DNA from: Saliniplasma sp046497075
GTDB lineage: Archaea > Thermoplasmatota > Thermoplasmata > Halarchaeoplasmatales > Halarchaeoplasmataceae
DNA length: 64,000 bases
Reading direction: 5' to 3'
Assembly (NCBI GenBank): GCA_046497075.1
Contig: JAWOGF010000031.1
Span: 1 to 64,000 of the forward strand
The notes below the pieces were generated by a model that saw nothing but the letters and a program-made list of their open reading frames with translations, made no database searches and was not told where the DNA came from. The translations under genes and the position numbers were made by a program. Below are positions 19,235 through 26,216 of the stretch, piece after piece (position 1 is the stretch's first letter; every line of letters starts with the position of its first letter).

Positions 19235-19965
19235 GGTTTTCTAAAATGATTCCTAAGTGTTCCGATACCTTCTATCTCCACCTCAACGGTATCTCCATCT
19301 TGTAGCGGTCCGACCCCTTCTGGTGTACCTGTAGCGATGATGTCACCTCTTTCTAAAGTCATATACTTAGTGATTTCCTCTATGAGTTCAGGAACGGAGA
19401 AATACATATTATCGATGGTAGAATCCTGTTTGATCTCATCGTTCAATCTTAATTGAATACCTGCATCCTCGCAAGTAGAGTTATATGGAACAATCACTGG
19501 TCCAACAGGCGCTGAATCATCGAATGCCTTACCTCTTACCCAATTTTTCTCCCACATTTGATCATCCCTATTAGTAACGTCGATCATACACGAGTATCCT
19601 TCAACTACATCAAGAGCATTCCCCTTCTTAACAAACTTACACTGTCTTCCGATTACCACTGCTAATTCAGCCTCATAGTCCACTCTCTCTTTTCCCTCTA
19701 AAAGTTCAATAGTATCTTCATGACCAACTATACAGTTCGGTGTCTTTATGAACAAAAGTGGTTTTTCTGGTAACTCATTGTTCATCTCTTCGGCATGTTT
19801 TATGTAGTTCCTGCCTACACATATCATCTTGGTTGGTTTCGAGGGAGGCAGTATATTAACTTCACTTGGATCGTATATCAGATTACCGGATTCGATACCA
19901 TGATCCTTCCAATCTCCGATCATCACATTACCTGATTCGTCTGAAAATCTAACTTTTCTCTGCAT
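19231..19965 (-). CDS. Fumarylacetoacetate hydrolase family protein
   Basis: About 244 residues. The FAH fold is clear: MICVGRNYIKHAEEM, KPLLFIKTPN, VDYEAELAVVIGR (metal-binding D/E), GYSCMIDVTNRD and GDIIATGTPEGVGPL. Members act as acylpyruvases, oxaloacetate tautomerases/decarboxylases or 2-oxo-hepta-ene-dioate isomerases, and the substrate cannot be read from sequence. ATG 19965 gives the usual MQRKVRF start. A TTG at 20019 would add an unconserved 18-residue extension but sits at leaderless distance from a TATA-like AT run near 20045, so the start is uncertain. Confidence 0.88.
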   Translation of the reverse strand: MQRKVRFSDESGNVMIGDWKDHGIESGNLIYDPSEVNILPPSKPTKMICVGRNYIKHAEEMNNELPEKPLLFIKTPNCIVGHEDTIELLEGKERVDYEAELAVVIGRQCKFVKKGNALDVVEGYSCMIDVTNRDDQMWEKNWVRGKAFDDSAPVGPVIVPYNSTCEDAGIQLRLNDEIKQDSTIDNMYFSVPELIEEITKYMTLERGDIIATGTPEGVGPLQDGDTVEVEIEGIGTLRNHFRKP

Positions 19966-20087
19966 AAAATTTACTACATGATGAGCGTTAAAATAGTTTT
20001 CTAAACAGTCTTTTCTCAAAAGTCAACAGATATATTTTTGTATATATCGAAAAGGTTTAAATCTCATCTTTAAAATTACTATATGAT

Positions 20088-20525
20088 ATGATATCTAAAG
20101 AAGATCCTCTAACCAATCTATACGTCGAAAAGGACGAAGTCGATAGGTTAAGGCTGTTCTTAGCCTTAAAAAACTATATAGGCATAGATAAATCTACAGG
20201 GGAACCTGTTTTTCTGGAAGAATTCTACGATTTAAGCAACAAGAAAAAGCTCGTTATTTACCTTTTATATAGAAGAGCTGCTAGAGCATTGAATCTGATC
20301 AAAGACCATGAGATGGGGATCGGTATTAGAGATCTTTCAAAGATCTTGCAGATAGATTATCATAAAGTAAAAGAGCTGGTTTCTGAGGTAGAGATGGTAG
20401 AAAAGGAAAAGAATAAAGGGAGATATTATATTCCTGGTGATAATCTAGAAGAAGCAATAAACATGCTAGGACATAAAAGCGGAGTCTACTATTCTACAGA
20501 GAAACACACTAAGAAGATAAAATAA
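20088..20525 (+). CDS. Hypothetical protein with predicted winged-helix C-terminus
   Basis: 145 residues, not recognised. The C-terminal half (GIRDLSKILQIDYHKVKELVSEVEMV, then KGRYYIPG) reads like a helix-turn-helix with a beta wing. The N-terminal half is helical and charged. ATG 20088 has a TTTAAAT box about 30 nt upstream, consistent with leaderless transcription. It could be a transcriptional regulator of unknown target. The adjacent IS200 element begins within about 20-50 nt of its stop. Confidence 0.6.
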   Translation: MISKEDPLTNLYVEKDEVDRLRLFLALKNYIGIDKSTGEPVFLEEFYDLSNKKKLVIYLLYRRAARALNLIKDHEMGIGIRDLSKILQIDYHKVKELVSEVEMVEKEKNKGRYYIPGDNLEEAINMLGHKSGVYYSTEKHTKKIK

Positions 20526-20571
20526 CCCACGAATGTTTATTACAATAGACCGACCGTAGGGAGGTCAAATA

Positions 20572-20592
20572 CCCACAGCTTCTAGCTGTGGG
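20572..20592 (+). repeat. IS200 left-end hairpin
   Basis: A perfect 9-bp stem, CCCACAGCT/AGCTGTGGG, with a 3-nt TCT loop. Subterminal imperfect hairpins of this kind are bound by TnpA in the IS200/IS605 family. Confidence 0.85.
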
Positions 20593-20670
20593 ATAGGAAT
20601 ATCACACGTAGAATCTCAAATTTTTCGCGCGCTCCAAAGATTATTTGTATAGCTAAGTTCATAACATAGA

Positions 20671-20717
20671 TTTCACACCTGAAGGCGCCGAGTGAACAGC
20701 GCCCGCAGGATGTGAAA
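20671..20717 (+). promoter_or_regulatory. tnpA leader hairpin that could hide the ribosome-binding site
   Basis: TTTCACACCTG at 20671-20681 pairs with CAGGATGTGAAA at 20706-20717 (one bulged A), enclosing an inner GGCGC/GCGCC stem. The 3' arm contains the AGGA Shine-Dalgarno and ends 3 nt before the tnpA ATG. Such a fold would limit translation, as is known for the IS200 leader in Salmonella; its operation here is inferred. Confidence 0.65.
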
Positions 20718-20720
20718 AAA

Positions 20721-21284
20721 ATGGAATTACAACACAAATCCCATAACGTAGGAGAAGCAAGCTATCATATAGTTTTTAGGCCGAAATACAGCCATCCGAT
20801 TTTTGGTTACTATGAACCGTTGAGAAAATTTTGTGAAACAAAATTTAGAATGATTTCAGAACAATATGGTTTTGAAATTAGAGCGTTGGAAATAATGGAT
20901 GACCATGTACATCTGTTTGTTGGAATCGGACCAACTAGTTCTGTTTCAAGTGTAGTACAGAAATTCAAGGGAATTTCTGCTCATGAAATGTTCGATCAAT
21001 TTCGTTGGTTGAAGGAGTGTAAACCTGGCGAACCACGTTTTTGGGGAGGCAATTTCTGGTCAAGAGGTTATTTCTATCGTTCAGTAGGTAGTACAACCGA
21101 TGAGGCTGTTAAATTTTACATCAATGTTTCGCAGGATAAAGAGAAAAGAAAGAAATATTATCGAAACGGTGGCAGCTCTGGAGATATCTGTTCAGAAGAC
21201 CCGTATGTTAAGCATTTGAAGGTAAGTAGTCAAACAAAGTCTATTGACGAATCACAGACTGATCTAACTGATTTCTCAATGTAG
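20721..21284 (+). CDS. tnpA: IS200 transposase TnpA (Y1, HUH family)
   Basis: 187-residue single-strand DNA transposase. HUH motif H62-V-H64 (DDHVHLFV) and the catalytic tyrosine at about Y133 (AVKFYINVSQ) are both present, with the typical SYHIVFRPKYSHP start and FWGGNFWSRGYFYRSVGS block. The length slightly exceeds the usual 130-155 residues because of a hydrophilic C-terminal tail. ATG 20721 has AGGA 10 nt upstream; GTG 20712 is an alternative. Translation is probably limited by the leader hairpin. Confidence 0.93.
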   Translation: MELQHKSHNVGEASYHIVFRPKYSHPIFGYYEPLRKFCETKFRMISEQYGFEIRALEIMDDHVHLFVGIGPTSSVSSVVQKFKGISAHEMFDQFRWLKECKPGEPRFWGGNFWSRGYFYRSVGSTTDEAVKFYINVSQDKEKRKKYYRNGGSSGDICSEDPYVKHLKVSSQTKSIDESQTDLTDFSM

Positions 21285-21300
21285 AAATGTACTAGCAATT

Positions 21301-21359
21301 TAGCCCACACCGAACGGAGTGAGCATGCCCACGGCCTTCAGCCGTGGGTGTGTGGGCTA
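21301..21359 (+). repeat. IS200 right-end nested palindrome
   Basis: An outer perfect 10-bp inverted repeat, TAGCCCACAC (21301-21310) with GTGTGGGCTA (21350-21359), encloses an inner hairpin CCCACGGC/GCCGTGGG (21328-21348, 5-nt loop). It marks the right end and may also act as a terminator for tnpA. Confidence 0.8.
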
Positions 21360-21452
21360 TTTTGACTTAATCTAACTTCTTCTTATCCTAGAAGGGGTAG
21401 AAAGTATGCTCAATACTAAACACTTCTTTAGAAAAAATTTCTATAATGGCTA

Positions 21453-21569
21453 TCATTTGTAGTACCGCAAGTTTTCAATGCAGTTTTTTCCAAAAAAGAA
21501 GGCTTCGTCTTTCACTCGGGCACAGCCCTCAGGATCTACAAGAACACAGAGTGTTCCTTCGATTTTCAA
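21453..21569 (-). CDS. Possible 38-residue protein or gene remnant
   Basis: From TTG 21569, preceded by GGGGTGGAAG, a 38-codon frame reads KIEGTLCVLVDPEGCARV followed by KDEAFFFGKNCIENLRYYK. Amino-acid content (three cysteines, aromatic tail) looks protein-like, but I recognise no family. It begins 15 nt beyond the left copy of the 30-bp tRNA-end repeat, so it represents the sequence that would follow tRNA-Leu if the cassette were absent. It may be a decayed gene end. Confidence 0.35.
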   Translation of the reverse strand: MKIEGTLCVLVDPEGCARVKDEAFFFGKNCIENLRYYK

Positions 21570-21584
21570 TATCTTCCACCCCGT

Positions 21585-21614
21585 TCTAGATATATGAAAA
21601 TGCGAGGGAAGGGA
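21585..21614. repeat. Left copy of 30-bp direct repeat (candidate att site)
   Basis: Identical over 30 bp to 24163-24192, which spans the last 14 nt of tRNA-Leu and the following 16 nt. The copy here is not attached to a tRNA gene. This is the expected footprint of site-specific integration at a tRNA 3' end. Confidence 0.75.
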
Positions 21615-21637
21615 AACTCACGCTTATTTGTATACAA
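21613..21637. repeat. 25-nt subterminal repeat with TTTGTATACAAA palindrome, left
   Basis: GAAACTCACGCTTATTTG followed by TATACAA matches 24106-24130 at 22 of 25 positions, in the same orientation. The palindrome TTTGTATACAAA (21627-21638) is complete here. Both copies lie just inside the 30-bp repeats and could be recombinase or regulator binding sites. Confidence 0.6.
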
Positions 21638-21758
21638 AACTGCAGTTCAGATTATTTCTGTGTGATAAATCCTAAATTCACTCATCCTATTGATAAGGAA
21701 AAAGAAGGGTGAAATGGTTTTTCATCTCTCGAGGCTATTATTGGACCTGAACATCTAT

Positions 21759-23339
21759 TCACTTCTTACCATTTTTATCGTATAACGCTACAGCGACTAT
21801 CGCAGCCGTTAATAGAAGTAGAAGTGAGAATCCTGGAATACCGACACCTTCGTCTTTACCGTTTTCATCATCGTCTTCTCCAACTTCTTCAAATACGGCT
21901 GTTATTTCAGCATATTCATCCATAGTGATGGTTATCTCTTTTCCCGTTTCATCTGTTCCAGTCCATTCATCGAATTCCCAGCTATCATCTCCGACGGCTT
22001 CCAAAGTCAATTCGGTGTACTCTACGTATTCCTGTTCCTCTCCATCTTCCACTTCTTCTCCATCAACTTCTACAGTACCTTCCCCTTCTATATTTATGAC
22101 GAGCTGGAATGTGTTTTCTTCTTTCTGTGTCAAAAATGGATAACCATCATTGGTGTTCTCATCTATATCCCACAAATCATCTTCTCCTTCATCATCGTTG
22201 GGATTGTCAACGAAATCCCACGGTTCTTTGAGTTCTTCGGTTGAATTATCAGTAAAAGTGGCCACGTCTTTCATCTCTTCAGTGGTTTTTCCTGTACCGC
22301 ATGCCAATTCGCATTCACTCTCATTGATTCCTGAAGTTTCTGTGTTCCAGAAACAGTTTAAAACTCTTTGATTTCCCCCACTTGCTATTAGCCCACACAC
22401 ATTCACATTTCCGCTAACCTTTCCAGTTGAGTACGAGTTTGAGACATTGTTGGAAGGTCCAGAACTAACCGGAGTTATGAGTGTCCCAATCAGTCCACCC
22501 ACATTTTTACTCCCATTCACATCTCCTGTAGCATATGTGTTCGTGATGTTTCCGTAAAGATGTTTTCCGACAAGCCCGCCTACCAAATTTTCTCCACTTA
22601 TGTTACCGGTTGCATAAGAGTTTGAAATTAAATCGTTGTTCTGGCCTGCAAGTCCACTTACGTATTGATACCCACTCACGTCTCCTGTGGCATAAGAGTT
22701 CGAAACCAAACCACCGTTCCTTCCTACGAGTCCACCTATATTTTCTCCATCTGCATATCCGTTCACTTCTACTGCTACATGAGAATGGCTGATATTTCCT
22801 CTTGTGTTCCATCCAACAAGTCCACCCACACTCTTTTCTCCCCTCACGTTTCCTGTAACATATGTGTTAGACAATGTACCACCGGTAATCTTTCCTACGA
22901 GTCCGCCTACATGTTTATCCCCTGTCACGTTCACATCTACAAGACCGATGTTTTTTATTATCCCTTTAGATCTTCTGAACAGACCATCATCGTCTTCCCC
23001 GGTGGGATTTTCACCGCTTCTATTGATATAGAGATTTTTGATTTCATTTCCTTGCCCATCAAAAGTCCCCTGAAAAGCTTTATAAGAATAAGCTAACGGA
23101 TTCCAACCATTTTCAGTATCTACCAATTCATTGTAACCGTCGGTATTTTTATCTAGATCATTCATCAAAACGTAATTAGCATTCAAGTTATCCCAACTTC
23201 TCACCTCATCAAGGTCGTGCCAATCATAGATTTCTATAGGATCATTTTCGCTCCCCTTTGTTGGTTCTAAAACGCCCACAAATATACTAGCCATCAGTAT
23301 TATCGTCAAACATATCGTAGTAATTCCTTTTCGTTTCAT
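21759..23339 (-). CDS. PGF-CTERM surface protein with GLUG repeats and InlB-like B-repeat
   Basis: 526 residues: signal peptide (MKRKGITTICLTIILMASIF), then from about 110 to 330 a series of GLUG motifs of the form GGLVGRN...VSNSYATGDVSG, predicted beta-helix or adhesin-like. Near 420-490 is an InlB B-repeat-type domain (INIEGEGTVEVDGEEVEDG ... WEFDEWTG). At the C-terminus GIPGFSLLLLLTAAIVAVAL followed by basic DKNGKK is a PGF-CTERM sorting signal, cut by archaeosortase A and lipid-modified in known archaea. AAGGTGATG precedes the ATG. It lies inside the candidate tRNA-Leu cassette, whose main cargo it would be. Likely an S-layer-associated adhesin. Confidence 0.88.
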   Translation of the reverse strand: MKRKGITTICLTIILMASIFVGVLEPTKGSENDPIEIYDWHDLDEVRSWDNLNANYVLMNDLDKNTDGYNELVDTENGWNPLAYSYKAFQGTFDGQGNEIKNLYINRSGENPTGEDDDGLFRRSKGIIKNIGLVDVNVTGDKHVGGLVGKITGGTLSNTYVTGNVRGEKSVGGLVGWNTRGNISHSHVAVEVNGYADGENIGGLVGRNGGLVSNSYATGDVSGYQYVSGLAGQNNDLISNSYATGNISGENLVGGLVGKHLYGNITNTYATGDVNGSKNVGGLIGTLITPVSSGPSNNVSNSYSTGKVSGNVNVCGLIASGGNQRVLNCFWNTETSGINESECELACGTGKTTEEMKDVATFTDNSTEELKEPWDFVDNPNDDEGEDDLWDIDENTNDGYPFLTQKEENTFQLVINIEGEGTVEVDGEEVEDGEEQEYVEYTELTLEAVGDDSWEFDEWTGTDETGKEITITMDEYAEITAVFEEVGEDDDENGKDEGVGIPGFSLLLLLTAAIVAVALYDKNGKK

Positions 23340-23436
23340 ATCATCACCTTAACATATACACTTCCCTGATCTGCGAATTTTAAAACAGATATAGGAACCA
23401 GAACCGTTAAATAGAATTGATATAAAGTATTTTTGC

Positions 23437-23745
23437 TTAACTCCTCTTATTCAACCTGTAAGACACTGTAGCTTGCGTGACACCATAGATTTTAGCAATT
23501 TCTGCCTGTAAAACACCGTTCTCGTACAGTTCACCCCATTCATCGACGGTTTCATCAGGAACCCCTCTATGATCCTTTATTTGAACACCTTTTATCCTAA
23601 ATCTCCTTGATACGGTACCGACACCCACGTCGAACTCCTTCGCTATCTTCTCCATGGACCATCCATCTTTATAAAGTTCACCACATCGATCCACACAATC
23701 TTCTGGAATTTTGTTATCACCTTCGATACTAACCACATCTTTCAT
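23437..23745 (-). CDS. Small protein with two tandem helix-turn-helix motifs
   Basis: 102 residues made almost entirely of two homologous HTH units: CGELYKDGWSMEKIAKEF with VGTVSRRF, and WGELYENGVLQAEIAKIYG with ATVSYRL. The style resembles resolvase or sigma-region-4 HTH domains, but there is no catalytic domain. It is probably a DNA-binding regulator or an excisionase-like protein of the candidate cassette, where it is the only nucleic-acid-binding gene. Start ATG 23745 has no strong Shine-Dalgarno. Target unknown. Confidence 0.7.
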   Translation of the reverse strand: MKDVVSIEGDNKIPEDCVDRCGELYKDGWSMEKIAKEFDVGVGTVSRRFRIKGVQIKDHRGVPDETVDEWGELYENGVLQAEIAKIYGVTQATVSYRLNKRS

Positions 23746-24162
23746 ATCTCTTAATTAACTTCTACTTTTTCATGTTAAGCATATAGCTCGACTCATGAGA
23801 ATTAAATCTTAGAGTACCCCTACCGTGAGCTATACCCTTCACCCGACTTCGTTCTTCACTTCTGGTTCTGTGAGTCGGACTATAGGGGGAGTTTGAGATG
23901 TATCTGATGCGGATTGGTAGGGAAGAAGAGTCCATTAAACCGATTTCTAGTCTATCTAGTAAAGAGGCTCTTCATTCCGTATCGAGATATACCTAACCCC
24001 TTCCCTTTTAGAAAACTGCATGTGTGATGAAAACGAGGGTTAGGATCGGCTTAGACAGGCTGTTAGAAGTAAAAGATAAATGGAATTGTATATTCAGGTA
24101 AAGGAGAAACTAATGCTAATTTGTATACAAGAATTCTCTCTAATTCTCCTATTCTTCAATCG
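23746..24162. other. Non-coding region at the tRNA-proximal end of the candidate cassette
   Basis: About 415 nt with no sustained ORF on either strand. It contains CCGACT/AGTCGG pairing around 23850-23876 flanked by C-rich and G-rich runs that could extend a structured RNA, and the 25-nt subterminal repeat at 24106-24130. It could be a decayed gene, a recombination region or an unrecognised RNA; I cannot decide among these. Confidence 0.4.
24106..24130. repeat. 25-nt subterminal repeat with TTTGTATACAA, right
   Basis: Partner of 21613-21637 (22 of 25 identical, same orientation). It lies 32 nt inside the tRNA-proximal 30-bp repeat. Confidence 0.6.
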
Positions 24163-24192
24163 TCTAGATATATGAAAATGCGAGGGAAGGGA
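24163..24192. repeat. Right copy of 30-bp direct repeat (candidate att site in tRNA-Leu)
   Basis: Includes the last 14 nt of the tRNA-Leu gene (24179-24192) plus 16 nt downstream, and is identical to 21585-21614. The tRNA remains complete, so integration would have restored its 3' end. Confidence 0.75.
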
Positions 24193-24263
24193 TTTGAACC
24201 CTCGGACCTCTGTAGGACAGCGCCCTCAACGCTGCGCCGTTGGCCATGCTTGGCTACCCTCGC
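24179..24263 (-). tRNA. tRNA-Leu (GAG)
   Basis: Minus-strand cloverleaf with acceptor GCGAGGG/CCCTCGC, discriminator A, anticodon stem CAGCG/CGCTG and loop TTGAGGG (anticodon GAG, reads CUC). It has a long class II variable arm, as required for leucine, and a T arm with GGTTCAAATCC. No CCA is encoded. In haloarchaea a tRNA-Leu sits between rpoD and rpl18e in this operon; here it directly follows rpoD but rpl18e is absent, matching the proposed insertion at its 3' end. Confidence 0.95.
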
Positions 24264-24288
24264 AGTAAGTGTTACATGGAGTAAATAA

Positions 24289-24302
24289 ACAATATATATA
24301 AA
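24289..24302 (-). promoter_or_regulatory. TATA box of tRNA-Leu
   Basis: On the minus strand TTTTATATATATTG lies about 26-39 nt upstream of the tRNA 5' end, good spacing for an archaeal TATA element. The tRNA therefore need not depend on read-through from the ribosomal operon. Confidence 0.55.
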
Positions 24303-24371
24303 ATTGAGGGTTTTGGAATCGTACAAACTAATTTTTACTTGAGTTCATTCTCAATAAATAGGCATCACAAT

Positions 24372-25217
24372 CTATAATTCATCGATCATACCTATAAGGT
24401 CGTCAAATTTTTCGTCTAATATATGTAATGATCTATTCAATACCTCTTCAGCAGTCAAAGCTCCATCAGTTTCGTATCTGAGTATTAATTTGTCTTCCAA
24501 ACCTTCCACGTTTATAGCTCCAATATCACATATATCTACACATGACTTGCATAGTGTACAAGCTTCGATGTCTTTCACTTCTATATCTCCATCATCCATA
24601 CCCAATATGTCCAATGGACATGCTTCCACACAATCTCCACAACTGTCACACTTTTCCTCATCGAAATTTATATCAGGATAGTATTTATACCCTACTCCAC
24701 TCGTGGGCTGCCATTTTGCATGTTCTTTAGCTGTTCCTAGTTCAGCAGTAGCATATAACAATATTGCTTGGTCATCTTCCAATTTGACTAACGGGATCAA
24801 GTCATCGACCACTCTTAGATCCGTTTCTCCTACAGGGTTCAAGTCTCCAGAATAAACTGTACAGGGACCCTTTTTACTTAGACTATAAATTATAGTACAG
24901 TTCGGACATCCTTCCCCATCACATTCAGGACATTCGTCTCTAAAATTGAATAAGTCTAAGTCAGTGGGGATAGGGATCATGCCAAGTCTATGAGCGATTA
25001 TCTCATCAAATAAGGGGGTATTACTTTCATACTCTTTTTCTTCGTCCTCGCTGCCTATTGAACCAAGGTGGAATTCTACATCCTCTATAGCTAATTTTGG
25101 GACATCGGCAATCAAAGTTCTCCTTAGTGAGTTAACTAAGGGAGGATTTGCATCGCCAATAACGATTTCAGCCTTCCTGTCTTCTATTTGTTTACCTTCT
25201 ATCTTCATCTTATCCAC
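24372..25217 (-). CDS. rpoD: RNA polymerase subunit D (Rpo3) with two-cluster ferredoxin domain
   Basis: 281 residues, homologue of bacterial alpha N-terminal domain and eukaryotic Rpb3, which nucleates RNAP assembly with subunit L. The core (NSLRRTLIADVPKLAIEDVEF, HRLGMIPIPTDL) is clear. A CPECDGEGCPNC segment is followed by an inserted ferredoxin domain with two complete cysteine motifs: CDSCGDCVEACP and CTLCKSCVDIC. Both clusters could therefore bind 4Fe-4S, whereas many archaeal D subunits keep one or none. Last gene of the S13-S4-S11-D operon, 5 nt after rps11. Confidence 0.96.
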   Translation of the reverse strand: MDKMKIEGKQIEDRKAEIVIGDANPPLVNSLRRTLIADVPKLAIEDVEFHLGSIGSEDEEKEYESNTPLFDEIIAHRLGMIPIPTDLDLFNFRDECPECDGEGCPNCTIIYSLSKKGPCTVYSGDLNPVGETDLRVVDDLIPLVKLEDDQAILLYATAELGTAKEHAKWQPTSGVGYKYYPDINFDEEKCDSCGDCVEACPLDILGMDDGDIEVKDIEACTLCKSCVDICDIGAINVEGLEDKLILRYETDGALTAEEVLNRSLHILDEKFDDLIGMIDEL

Positions 25218-25222
25218 TTACT

Positions 25223-25606
25223 TTATACACGACGCCCTCTCCTTCCACCTTTTGGCTTTGTTGTGTCGTGAGGTATAGGAGTTACGTCTTCGATATTTCC
25301 TATCTTTACCCCAGCACGGGCAAAAGCTCTAATTGCAGCCTGGGATCCGGGCCCAGGAGAATGAGATTTACTACCGCCTGGAGCTCTCACTTTTACATGT
25401 AATTTCGAAATACCTTTTTCTTTCGCCTCTTCTACGGCCTTCCTAGCAGCTTCCATCGCGGCGTAGGGTGAAGATTGGTCTTTATCCTGTCGAACGACCA
25501 TTCCTCCAGAAAATTTTGAAATAGTTTCCGCACCGGTTATATCGGTGATGGTTATCAAAACGTTGTTGTAAGATGCATAAACGTGCGCGACACCCCATTT
25601 TCCCAT
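25223..25606 (-). CDS. rps11: 30S ribosomal protein uS11
   Basis: 127 residues matching uS11: MGKWGVAHVYASYNNVLITI, DITGAETISKFSGGMV, SPYAAMEAARKA, then KVRAPGGSKSHSPGPGSQAA and a basic GGRRGRRV tail. uS11 forms part of the 30S platform. ATG 25606 is chosen over ATG 25612 because it matches the family start and has AGGAGG at 8-nt spacing; that sequence overlaps the end of rps4, so translation is coupled. Confidence 0.95.
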   Translation of the reverse strand: MGKWGVAHVYASYNNVLITITDITGAETISKFSGGMVVRQDKDQSSPYAAMEAARKAVEEAKEKGISKLHVKVRAPGGSKSHSPGPGSQAAIRAFARAGVKIGNIEDVTPIPHDTTKPKGGRRGRRV

Positions 25607-25608
25607 AT

Positions 25609-26211
25609 TCATCGCCTCCTATTACGATATTTCTGCTTTTCTTTCTCTTTTTTCATCTGTTCGGGTATGGTCATAGGACTAGTCTCTTCTTCTCTTCTTT
25701 CAGGATGTAATTCATCAGAAAGAGGGGACGATTCATTGTACTCTACGGTTGATTCTTCTTCTCTATTTACTTTATAACTGGGAATGGTTACTTTCCTACC
25801 GTTAACTTTGATATGACCATGGGTTATGAATTGTCTAGCCTGTTTTGGAGAATGTGCCAATCCTTTATGATAGACTACACTCTGCAATCTTCTATTTAAT
25901 AGATTCTCAACGGTCAAATTTAGGATTTCGTTGAGAGTACTCTCATCCCCTTTCAAATAACCTTTACTTCTTAACTTCTCGATAAGATTTTCTTTTTCCA
26001 TACTTGCTTGTTTGTCACCGTATCTCAATCGAGCTTGTAAATTTCTAGCTTGACCTCTGATATTTTTCAGAGATGACCTGACCTTCCAGAATTCTTTTTT
26101 ATTTTTTAATCCGTAATATTTCAAATATTCATTTTCTTCCTGAATTCGATCATGCTGCCATGGGTGTGGTGGATTCTTGAAATTTTTTCTGCTATGTTTT
26201 GGGTCTCCCAT
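25609..26211 (-). CDS. rps4: 30S ribosomal protein uS4
   Basis: 200 residues with the archaeal uS4 start MGDPKHSRKNFKNPPHPWQ and the S4 RNA-binding domain (RRLQSVVYHKGLAHSPKQAR, FITHGHIKVNGRKV). uS4 is a primary 16S rRNA binder. The GTG at 26220 upstream is less likely because ATG 26211 gives the conserved N-terminus, with GTGAT 4 nt before it overlapping the rps13 stop. The C-terminal 40 residues are acidic then basic and less conserved. Confidence 0.95.
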   Translation of the reverse strand: MGDPKHSRKNFKNPPHPWQHDRIQEENEYLKYYGLKNKKEFWKVRSSLKNIRGQARNLQARLRYGDKQASMEKENLIEKLRSKGYLKGDESTLNEILNLTVENLLNRRLQSVVYHKGLAHSPKQARQFITHGHIKVNGRKVTIPSYKVNREEESTVEYNESSPLSDELHPERREEETSPMTIPEQMKKEKEKQKYRNRRR

Positions 26212-26216
26212 ATTTA

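Larger units (their letters stand above)
20545..21362 (+). mobile_element. IS200-type insertion sequence (tnpA only)
   Basis: A compact element with one Y1 transposase gene flanked by subterminal hairpins: CCCACAGCT/AGCTGTGGG at the left and a nested palindrome at the right. There are no terminal inverted repeats or target duplication, as expected for IS200/IS605 single-strand transposition. No TnpB is present. Exact cleavage sites are not determined, so the ends are approximate to within about 15 nt. All parts look intact, so it may be active. Confidence 0.85.
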
